NCBI GenBank assembly: GCA_944324655.1
Contig: CALUXF010000011.1
Span: 1 to 47,720 of the forward strand
Reading direction: 5' to 3'
DNA length: 47,720 nt
Source: Candidatus Avelusimicrobium aviculae
GTDB taxonomy: Bacteria > Elusimicrobiota > Elusimicrobia > Elusimicrobiales > Elusimicrobiaceae
Positions 41,634-47,720 of this stretch are shown in pieces. The notes beneath the pieces are model-generated. The model was not told where the DNA came from and did not search any database. It worked only from the letters and a program-made list of their open reading frames with translations. The stretch's first letter is position 1; every line of letters begins with the position of its first letter. The position numbers and the translations under genes are program-made.

Positions 41634-42312
41634 CGGGCTGTTCCTTATGGGGGCGGTCTATAATCATTACAAATTCCCCCTGCACTTTATTTTTTTTGGC
41701 TAAATTCTCTTCCAACTCGGCGGAGGTTCCCCTCAGCCATTCCTCATACACTTTGCTCAATTCCCGCGCCAAAATAACGGGCGTCTGCGGGCCCAGCGTC
41801 TTGGCAATAAGGCCCAGCATTTTCACCACGCGGTAAGGGGACTCATAAATCACCACCGGGTTGCCTACGCCATAGGCGGTGGAAATCAATTTGGCGGCAC
41901 GCCCCGGCTTGCGCGGCAAAAAGCCCAAAAAAGTAAAGGCCCCGCCCGTTATGCCGGCCCCCGCCAGCGCGCATGCCACCGCGCTGGGGCCCGGAAGAGA
42001 AGTTACTTTTACTCCCACAGCCAACGCTTCTTTAACCAGTTTCCAGCCCGGATCGGAAATACAGGGGGTGCCGCAGTCAGACACTAAGGCGCAATTTTTC
42101 CCGGCCTGCAAATGCTCCACGCAGCGGCGGATGGAAAAATCGTCATTTTCATTGTATCTAAAAAGCGGTTTGGAAATAGAAAAATGGGAAAGCAAAATCT
42201 GCGTACGGCGGGTATCTTCACACAGTACGGCGTCGCAATTTTTTAGCACGTCCAAAGCGCGCAAAGTAATATCTTGCAGGTTCCCAATGGGGGTAGGCAC
42301 AATATACAACAT
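41614..42312 (-). CDS. rsmI: 16S rRNA 2'-O-ribose C1402 methyltransferase
   Basis: RsmI methylates the ribose of C1402 in the decoding centre. Seen in the 232-residue product: 'VPTPIGNLQDITLRALDVL', 'CEDTRRTQILL', 'VSDCGTPCISDPG' and 'SLPGPSAVACALAGAG', all standard RsmI/tetrapyrrole-methylase landmarks. I start at the second Met (42312), which puts 'YIVPTPIGN' at the N-terminus as in homologues; TATACT at 42320-42325 sits 7 nt before it and no SD is present, suggesting a leaderless message. Confidence 0.94.
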   Translation of the reverse strand: MLYIVPTPIGNLQDITLRALDVLKNCDAVLCEDTRRTQILLSHFSISKPLFRYNENDDFSIRRCVEHLQAGKNCALVSDCGTPCISDPGWKLVKEALAVGVKVTSLPGPSAVACALAGAGITGGAFTFLGFLPRKPGRAAKLISTAYGVGNPVVIYESPYRVVKMLGLIAKTLGPQTPVILARELSKVYEEWLRGTSAELEENLAKKNKVQGEFVMIIDRPHKEQPDDNADF

Positions 42313-42396
42313 ATATTTAAGTATATAAAATAAACGCAACCCCGGCAGAAAAGCCCTTAAAAAGGCAAAATTTTTAAGCGTTTATACAGGGTTATT

Positions 42397-42426
42397 TTGT
42401 AAAATATTTAATTGTTATTTTATATA
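42397..42426 (+). promoter_or_regulatory. Candidate promoter of the first YfcC carrier
   Basis: TTGTAA (42397-42402), 18-bp spacer, TATATA (42421-42426), about 29 bp before the ATG at 42455, in a very AT-rich divergent region shared with rsmI. Confidence 0.4.
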
Positions 42427-42454
42427 TAAAAATTGAGGTTAACACAGAAAAGAA

Positions 42455-43921
42455 ATGTCTAGAATTCTGTCCAAAATCAAACTGAATACCTTTGCCATTA
42501 TTTTGGCAATTGTCGGCGTGGTAGCCGTTATGACGTGGATAGTTCCCAGCGGGGCCTATGACAAAATGGAAGTGGACGGGCGCCAAATAGTGGTGGCCGG
42601 GACATACCATTCCGTCCCCGCAAACCCCCAAGGTTTATTTGACGTATTAAAAGCCCCCGTGCAAGGTTTTTCCAACACGGCGGAAGTCATCGTGTTTTTG
42701 CTGTTTATAGGCGGGGTGCTTTCGGTAGTAGAAAAAACAGGCGCCATTGCGGCGGGTATTCAGGCGGCCAGCGCGTTTTTCCAGCGCCGGCCGAATTTGC
42801 GCTTTCTTTTCATCCCGCTTGGGATTATCACTTTCTCTTTATGCGGCGCCACCTTTGGCATGTGCGAAGAAGCCTTAATTTTTATTCCTATTTTTATCCC
42901 GCTGGCGCTTTCTTTAGGGTATGACTCCGCCTTGGGGACCGCCATTCCGTTTATCGGCGCGGGAGTAGGTTTTGCCGCTGCTTTCACCAACCCGTTTACC
43001 GTAGGCATCGCGCAGGGCATCGCCCAAGTGCCGCTGTATTCCGGTTTGGGATACCGCTTAATTATTTGGGCCATCTGCACCTGCGTGGTAATTACCTGGC
43101 TTTCTTTCTACGCGCGCAAAATACGCAAAAACCCGCAGGCCAGCCTAACTTATGAGTTTGACATAGAAAAACGCAAAGAGCTGAAACTAAACAAAGAAGA
43201 AACCCACATTACCCGCCGCCAAAAATGGGTGTTGTTGGCTTTTGGGCTGGGCATGGTGGGGTTAATTATCGGCGTATTAAAACCGCAGATATGCTCTTTT
43301 ATTAAAGGCATGTGGGGCATTGATTTAATGCAAATGCTCCATTTGGAAGCTTCCGGCTGGTATATTACCGAAATTGCCGCCCTGTTCCTGGGAGTGGGTT
43401 TCTTATGCGGTATTTTGGGCCGCATGAAAATGAGCCAGTTTAATGATGCGTTCTTTGACGGGGTACGCGGCATGGCGGAAATTGCCGTACTGCTTTGCTT
43501 CGCGCAAGCCATCGTAATTATTGCCAATAACGGACACATCTTAGACACCATGCTAAACTGGATGTCTTCCGGCATTAAACATTTGCACCCGGTGTGCGCC
43601 TCCTGGGCCGCCATGATGCTGCAAACGGTGATAGACTTTTTTATCCCCTCCGGATCCGGCAAAGCCGTGCTGACCATGCCCATTTTGGCGCCGCTGGCGG
43701 ACTTAATCGGCATTACCCGCCAAACGATGGTACTAGCTTTCCAACTGGGCGGAAGCTGGCTGAACATGGTAATACCTACGGACCCGGTAACCATTGCCGC
43801 CATCGGTTTTGCGCGCATCGCGTACGGCAAATGGCTAAAATGGATGTTGCCGCTTTTGCTGTTAATGTACGTGTTGTCTTTTATATTCTTAGTGCCGCCG
43901 TATTTAATGAAGTGGCAATAA
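42455..43921 (+). CDS. YfcC-family carrier (C4-dicarboxylate anaerobic carrier-like), copy 1
   Basis: A 488-residue, ~11-13-TM transporter of the YfcC/DcuC-like group. Landmarks: 'TWIVPSGAYDKMEVDGRQIV', 'FGMCEEALIFIPIFIPLALS', 'TNPFTVGIAQGIAQVPLYSG', and a Ser/Gly-rich late motif 'FFIPSGSGKAVLTMPILAPL'. Substrates in this family include amino acids and small carboxylates; none can be assigned here. Only weak purine-rich sequence precedes the ATG. Followed by a terminator and then by its paralogue. Confidence 0.87.
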   Translation: MSRILSKIKLNTFAIILAIVGVVAVMTWIVPSGAYDKMEVDGRQIVVAGTYHSVPANPQGLFDVLKAPVQGFSNTAEVIVFLLFIGGVLSVVEKTGAIAAGIQAASAFFQRRPNLRFLFIPLGIITFSLCGATFGMCEEALIFIPIFIPLALSLGYDSALGTAIPFIGAGVGFAAAFTNPFTVGIAQGIAQVPLYSGLGYRLIIWAICTCVVITWLSFYARKIRKNPQASLTYEFDIEKRKELKLNKEETHITRRQKWVLLAFGLGMVGLIIGVLKPQICSFIKGMWGIDLMQMLHLEASGWYITEIAALFLGVGFLCGILGRMKMSQFNDAFFDGVRGMAEIAVLLCFAQAIVIIANNGHILDTMLNWMSSGIKHLHPVCASWAAMMLQTVIDFFIPSGSGKAVLTMPILAPLADLIGITRQTMVLAFQLGGSWLNMVIPTDPVTIAAIGFARIAYGKWLKWMLPLLLLMYVLSFIFLVPPYLMKWQ

Positions 43922-43926
43922 TTTTG

Positions 43927-43982
43927 ATATCCCGCCGCAATTTTTTGGGGAAACCCTTGTTTGAGCCGGCGGGATATTTTTT
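43927..43982 (+). terminator. Terminator between the two YfcC genes
   Basis: ATATCCCGCCG (43927-43937) and CGGCGGGATAT (43967-43977) form an 11-bp perfect stem around a 29-nt loop, followed by T-rich DNA. The large loop is unusual and itself holds GGG/CCC pairing. Confidence 0.75.
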
Positions 43983-44035
43983 ATAGAAAAAGAAGTACCT
44001 TAACCCGTACTAAAAAGAGGAAAACAAAGAAAAAA

Positions 44036-45427
44036 ATGAAAAAACTGCTGTGCAACACATACTTCCTGGTATTTGCCATTATGCTGCTTGTGGCGGCATT
44101 AACCTGGATTGTACCCACCGGCCAATACACCCGCGTGGAAGTAGACGGTAAAACATACGTGGAGGCCGGTTCCTACCATAAAGTGGCCCCCGCCCCGCAA
44201 GGTATAAGCGTATTAAAAGCCCCGGTGGAAGGGTTTACCCAATGCGCGGAAATCATTGCCTTTATTTTGGTGGTAGGCGCCTTGTTTACCGTGATAGACC
44301 GTACCGGCGCCATCAATACGGTCATTAAAAAAATCAGTTATTTCTTTTCCACCCACCCCCAATACAGGAAATTTTTTATTCCTTCCTGTATGTTTATGTT
44401 CTCGCTGTGCGGGGCTTTGTTTGGGATGGAAGAGGAAACGCTTATCTTTATCCCCATCTTTATCCCCCTAGCTATTTCTTTGGGATATGATACCGTGGTG
44501 GGGATGTCCATCCCGTTTATCGGGGCGTTTACGGGTTTTTCCTCCGCGTTTGTAAACCCGTTTACGGTGGGTATCGCCCAAACCATTGCCGAACTGCCTA
44601 TGTATTCCGGCTGGGAGCTGCGCTTAGGGGTATGGTTTTTATTCACTTCCGTTGTGGCGGCGTTCTTTACCATTTACGGGGAACGGGTACGCAAAAACCC
44701 TACCAAAAGCTTAACCTACAAAATGGATTTGGAAAAACGCGCCGAATTACAAGTAATTAATGACGTGGTGGTGGACAACTCCTTCCGCCTAACCCGCGCG
44801 CACAAATTGGTGTTGGCCTCTTTTGCGCTGGGTATGGGGGTGTTGTTCTTCGGCATCATTAAATACCAGTGGTATATGACGGAAATTGCCGCCGTTTTCC
44901 TGGGCGTTACCATTGCCTCGGCTTATTTTGGCAAATTAAACATTAACCAAGCGACCGATGCCATTATCGCTGGCGCGCAGTCCATGGTAAGCGTATGTAT
45001 TTTAATGGCGTTGGCGCGCTCTATTGTAATTGTAGCCACGAACGGATACATCTTGGATACGTTCCTGCACGCCATGACCAAAGGCATAGGTTCTTTGCCT
45101 TCTGTACTGGCGCCGCAGGCGATGTTCCTGATACAAACCGCGCTGAATTTCTTTATTGCTTCCGGCTCCGGCCAAGCGGTGCTGACTATGCCTATTATGA
45201 TCCCACTGGGGGATTTGGTGGGCGTATCGCGCCAAGTGGTTATTTTGGCTTACCAGTTTGGGGAAGGCTGGGGAAACCCCATTATCCCCACCGCTCCGGT
45301 TACCATGGGCGCCTTGGCCCTGGCCGGAATTTCTTACCCCCAATGGGTCAAGTGGTTCTGTAAGTTGGAAATCATACTGATTGTGCTTTCCATGCTGGTG
45401 CTTATTCCGGCATATTATATTTGGTAA
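44036..45427 (+). CDS. YfcC-family carrier, copy 2
   Basis: A 463-residue paralogue of the preceding carrier, co-linear throughout: 'LTWIVPTGQYTRVEVDGKTY', 'FGMEEETLIFIPIFIPLAIS', 'VNPFTVGIAQTIAELPMYSG', 'FFIASGSGQAVLTMPIMIPL'. It lacks ~20 residues present in copy 1 between the central helices. The start at 44036 puts 'MKKLLCNTYFLVFAIM' at the N-terminus; the longer frame to 43961 would begin inside the terminator hairpin. Substrate unknown; divergence between copies suggests different specificity. Confidence 0.85.
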   Translation: MKKLLCNTYFLVFAIMLLVAALTWIVPTGQYTRVEVDGKTYVEAGSYHKVAPAPQGISVLKAPVEGFTQCAEIIAFILVVGALFTVIDRTGAINTVIKKISYFFSTHPQYRKFFIPSCMFMFSLCGALFGMEEETLIFIPIFIPLAISLGYDTVVGMSIPFIGAFTGFSSAFVNPFTVGIAQTIAELPMYSGWELRLGVWFLFTSVVAAFFTIYGERVRKNPTKSLTYKMDLEKRAELQVINDVVVDNSFRLTRAHKLVLASFALGMGVLFFGIIKYQWYMTEIAAVFLGVTIASAYFGKLNINQATDAIIAGAQSMVSVCILMALARSIVIVATNGYILDTFLHAMTKGIGSLPSVLAPQAMFLIQTALNFFIASGSGQAVLTMPIMIPLGDLVGVSRQVVILAYQFGEGWGNPIIPTAPVTMGALALAGISYPQWVKWFCKLEIILIVLSMLVLIPAYYIW

Positions 45428-45430
45428 AAT

Positions 45431-45458
45431 AATGGGGTCCGAAAGGACCCCATTTTTT
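45431..45458 (+). terminator. Rho-independent terminator after second YfcC gene
   Basis: Perfect 10-bp stem AATGGGGTCC / GGACCCCATT with a GAAA tetraloop and T-run; it lies only 20 bp before the next gene's ATG. Confidence 0.92.
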
Positions 45459-45477
45459 ATTAGTCAGGCAAAGCCTT

Positions 45478-46938
45478 ATGTTACCCGAACTGACCACCCT
45501 CACCTATCTTTCCGCTTTGGACTGGGCCGTATTTTTTGCCATTTTGGCCCTTACCGCCGGGGTGGCCATCTACGGGAATTTGCGGTTAAAAAAAGGCGGA
45601 AACAAAGCGCTGGACTATTTGCTAATGGGCCGGCGGCTTACGCTCCCCCTGTTTGTAGCCACTTTGGTTGCCACGTGGTATGGCGGCATTTTTGGCGTAA
45701 ACGAAATTACGTTTAATTACGGCATTTACAATTTTGTAACCCAAGGGGCTTTTTGGTACATAGCTTATCTGATTTTTGCATTTTTTATTGCGGGAAAAAT
45801 CGCGAAATACAACTCCCTCACCCTGCCTGATTTGGCGGGAAGTATGTTTGGCCCACGGGCAAGCAAAGTGGCGGCGGTATTTACGTTTTTTTATATCACC
45901 CCTATTGCGTACGCGCTTAGCTTGGGCATGTTTTTAAATATGGTGTTTGGCATAAGCATATTGAGCGGAATGATTTACGGAACGCTGTTTGCGTGTTTGT
46001 ACTCTGTTTGGGGCGGGTTTAAAAGCGTGGTGTTTTCAGACCTAGTACAGTTTTTTGTAATGTGCATTTCCGTACTGCTAGTGGTGTTATTTTCCATACA
46101 TACGTTTGGCGGAATGGAATTTTTAAAGGCTAATTTGCCAGCAAGCCATTTTTCTATTACGGGCGGGAATGGAATCATGAACACCCTTATTTGGGGCTTT
46201 ATTGCCCTTTCCGCCTTAATTGACCCCAGCTTTTACCAACGCTGTTTTGCCGCCCAGTCCCTCTCCGTAGTAAAAAAAGGAATCATCATTTCCACCTGTA
46301 TTTGGTTTTGTTTTGATTTGTGCACTACGGCGGGTTCTTTATACGCGAGGGCGGTTTTGCCGCAAGCCCAGCCGGGAGAAGCCTACTTTTTTTACGCCAT
46401 ACAATTATTGCCCAATGGGTTAAAAGGCTTTTTTGTGGCGGGGATTTTGGCGATTATTTTGTCCACATTAAATTCTTTCTTATTTATCGCGTCCAACACG
46501 CTGAGTTTTGACTTACTCAGAACCCGGTTTAAAAACGTGGTGTTCTCCAACCGCGTTGCGCTGTTTGTGGTGGGCGGGCTGGCTGTCTTTATGGCGGGGA
46601 TATTCCATGGCAGTTTTAAAGAGATTTGGCTGACGTTGGGCTCTTATTTTTCCGCCTGTTTGCTGGCGCCTATTTTAATGGGCTATATTTTCCCCGGGAA
46701 AATATCGGACAACCAATTTGTTTTGGCTTCTTTGTCCAGCGCGGCCGGTATGACCCTTTGGCGTTTTCTGCCACGCTGGCTGGCCGGAAATACGGATAAC
46801 TGGCAAGCGGGCCTAAGCGGCGCGGCCCAAACGCTGGACCCGTTCTACATTGGGTTGGCCATTGGGCTGATAATTTTATTTATCATATGCTTGCAACAAA
46901 AAAATGAAAAAACAATTAAGCGCATTACTTATAGGTAA
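45478..46938 (+). CDS. Sodium:solute symporter (SSS family), possible thiamine or precursor transporter
   Basis: A 486-residue, ~13-TM SSS carrier: 'GGNKALDYLLMGRRLTLPLF', 'ATLVATWYGGIFGVNEITFN', 'SVWGGFKSVVFSDLVQFFVM' and 'FFVAGILAIILSTLNSFLFI' are family hallmarks. Substrate specificity in this family is not readable from sequence. The last 35 bp overlap a thiamine pyrophosphokinase gene, which argues for thiamine or a related compound; SSS transporters linked to thiamine metabolism are known (for example ThiV-type). No TPP riboswitch is visible upstream. Confidence 0.87.
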   Translation: MLPELTTLTYLSALDWAVFFAILALTAGVAIYGNLRLKKGGNKALDYLLMGRRLTLPLFVATLVATWYGGIFGVNEITFNYGIYNFVTQGAFWYIAYLIFAFFIAGKIAKYNSLTLPDLAGSMFGPRASKVAAVFTFFYITPIAYALSLGMFLNMVFGISILSGMIYGTLFACLYSVWGGFKSVVFSDLVQFFVMCISVLLVVLFSIHTFGGMEFLKANLPASHFSITGGNGIMNTLIWGFIALSALIDPSFYQRCFAAQSLSVVKKGIIISTCIWFCFDLCTTAGSLYARAVLPQAQPGEAYFFYAIQLLPNGLKGFFVAGILAIILSTLNSFLFIASNTLSFDLLRTRFKNVVFSNRVALFVVGGLAVFMAGIFHGSFKEIWLTLGSYFSACLLAPILMGYIFPGKISDNQFVLASLSSAAGMTLWRFLPRWLAGNTDNWQAGLSGAAQTLDPFYIGLAIGLIILFIICLQQKNEKTIKRITYR

Positions 46939-47530
46939 CGGGCAGTGCCCGTCCCCGGAATTATTACAAAGATTAGCCGCAAAAGCAGATTTTATTTTGG
47001 CGGCGGACGGCGGCGCGCAAAAAGCCGCGCAGGCGGGCGTAACGCCGGATAAAATTATAGGGGATTTTGATTCCCTGGAACCCGCAAGCTGCTGGCCTAA
47101 AGAAAAACTGCTGCATATTCCCCGCCAAGATAACACGGATTTGGAAAAAGCCTTAGACTACCTGCAAGACAATCACTTTACCGCTGTCACCATTGTGGGC
47201 GGAACAGGCGGAAGGTGGGATTTTTCCATAGGCAATTTCCTTTCCGCATATCCTTACTTAGACAAAATGGATATTTGCTTTGCGGCAGACGGCTGGCAAA
47301 TTTTCCCCCTTATTAAACCCGCCCAAAAAACCGTCCGCCCCGGCACCAGGGTAAGCCTGATACCCGTTTCCCCTTGCCAAAACGTCACCCTAAAAGGGCT
47401 TAAATACCCGCTGGCAAACGCCCGGCTGGAACTGGGCCGCACCGGGCGCACCTTAAGCAACCTTTCCGTTCAAACGCAAATAAGCGTACATTTTACCAAC
47501 GGATATTTGCTTTTATATATAGAAGATTAA
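46904..47530 (+). CDS. Thiamine pyrophosphokinase
   Basis: Converts thiamine to thiamine pyrophosphate using ATP. The 208-residue protein has the TPK signatures 'ILAADGGAQKAAQAGVTPDK', 'IGDFDSLEP', 'HIPRQDNTDLEKALDYL' and 'GGTGGRWDFSIGN', plus the beta-rich C-terminal thiamine-binding domain. Its start lies inside the SSS gene (35-bp overlap) without an SD, so it depends on translation of that gene. Followed by a strong terminator. Confidence 0.93.
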   Translation: MKKQLSALLIGNGQCPSPELLQRLAAKADFILAADGGAQKAAQAGVTPDKIIGDFDSLEPASCWPKEKLLHIPRQDNTDLEKALDYLQDNHFTAVTIVGGTGGRWDFSIGNFLSAYPYLDKMDICFAADGWQIFPLIKPAQKTVRPGTRVSLIPVSPCQNVTLKGLKYPLANARLELGRTGRTLSNLSVQTQISVHFTNGYLLLYIED

Positions 47531-47549
47531 AAAATAAGAACAACCAATT

Positions 47550-47577
47550 AAACCCGGGCTTTTTTAAGCCCGGGTTT
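47550..47577 (+). terminator. Rho-independent terminator after thiamine pyrophosphokinase gene
   Basis: 12-bp stem AAACCCGGGCTT / AAGCCCGGGTTT with a TTTT loop, followed by T residues. Confidence 0.9.
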
Positions 47578-47652
47578 TAAAATAATAAAATAAACACTCC
47601 GGCCAGCTCCCCCTGCGCAGTATTATTGCCCTATAAACACCCCTGAAACGAG

Positions 47653-47687
47653 AACGGCCCCCCTTTTGGGGAGGCCGTTTCCTCTTT
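47653..47687 (+). promoter_or_regulatory. Hairpin in the leader of the edge gene
   Basis: AACGGCC plus CCCC pair with GGGG and GGCCGTT (one bulged A) around a TTTT loop, followed by a pyrimidine-rich tail. It lies ~24 bp before a start codon. It may be an attenuator-type terminator or simply the end of something upstream. Confidence 0.5.
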
Positions 47688-47710
47688 GCATAGTAAAGCA
47701 AGGAGGTCTC

Positions 47711-47720
47711 GTGAAAATTA
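47711..47720 (+). CDS. Start of a gene running off the right edge
   Basis: AGGAGG at 47701-47706 is spaced 4 nt from GTG (47711), which continues GTG-AAA-ATT. The perfect SD supports a real start; only three codons are visible, so nothing can be said of the product. Confidence 0.5.

Noticed and set aside
43961-44035. Longer N-terminus for the second YfcC carrier
   Set aside because: It would start within the terminator hairpin of the preceding gene and adds a Lys/Arg-rich stretch absent from the paralogue.
45428-45477. TPP riboswitch before the SSS-TPK pair
   Set aside because: Only 50 bp lie between genes and they are occupied by a terminator; no CUGAGA-type thi-box is present.
1-47720. 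CRISPR arrays, insertion sequences, integrases or prophage genes
   Set aside because: No regularly spaced direct repeats, transposase, integrase or phage structural genes were seen. The only extended repeat is the pair at 2501 and 5063.

Overview
This window looks like a chromosomal segment of a Gram-negative, anaerobic, host-associated bacterium. The evidence is a complete Bat (aerotolerance) cluster, heptose/LPS precursor enzymes, many Sec-exported proteins, a DAACS carboxylate symporter beside an NADP-type glutamate dehydrogenase, and two YfcC-type anaerobic carriers. Gene content and style are reminiscent of gut Elusimicrobiota. That placement is an inference from memory of the lineage; no rRNA gene is present to confirm it. 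The only RNA gene recognised is RNase P RNA (rnpB).

Layout. (1) 1-5303 is an accessory region with two similarly built modules. Each begins with a peptidoglycan-directed, signal-less enzyme (a papain-like hydrolase fragment at 1-420; a Tlde1/L,D-transpeptidase-like protein at 3060). Each then carries one or two exported or membrane proteins, two of which are paralogues, and ends in the same ~220-240 bp intergenic repeat closed by a terminator. (2) 5508-9913 holds rsmF, a TraB/TIKI-like exported protein, and two tandem paralogous membrane-protein genes, the second broken by an in-frame TAG. (3) 10002-18289 is the Bat operon: moxR, a DUF58 gene, a membrane-anchored companion, then batA, batB, batC, batD and batE. 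It is followed by gmhA, rpiB and pgi (sugar-phosphate isomerases). (4) 21086-28059 carries miaB, a PilZ gene, miaA, hflX, a convergent trypsin-like protease, plsY, gpsA and an HU gene. (5) 28132-35579, minus strand, runs ileS, lspA, TPR lipoprotein, divergent P-type ATPase, queF, PrcB-like protein with tight overlaps, probably one transcript. (6) 35657-39994 carries a DtxR/MntR regulator, gdhA, a dicarboxylate/glutamate symporter, an RNase HI with a clamp-binding-like tail, and rnpB. (7) 40009-42312, minus strand, is rsmI, tsaC and an orphan histidine kinase. (8) 42455-47530 has two YfcC carriers, then an SSS symporter overlapping a thiamine pyrophosphokinase gene. A GTG-started gene begins at the right edge.

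How the parts fit. The Bat cluster pairs a MoxR ATPase with VWA, TPR and BatD-type periplasmic proteins, as in other envelope-stress/aerotolerance systems. gmhA, rpiB and pgi lie on the route to heptose and central hexose/pentose phosphates. miaA and miaB act sequentially on the same tRNA base (A37) and sit close together. plsY and gpsA, which overlap, make and then acylate glycerol-3-phosphate. SSS plus TPK suggests uptake and pyrophosphorylation of thiamine.

Most notable for follow-up: the duplicated effector-like modules with their inverted-repeat-bearing spacer; an RNase HI ending in a QLDLF-type beta-clamp motif; a P-type ATPase lacking several normally essential motifs; and a recurrent arrangement in which a -10 hexamer lies 6-7 nt upstream of ATG with no Shine-Dalgarno sequence, suggesting leaderless mRNAs for at least seven genes.
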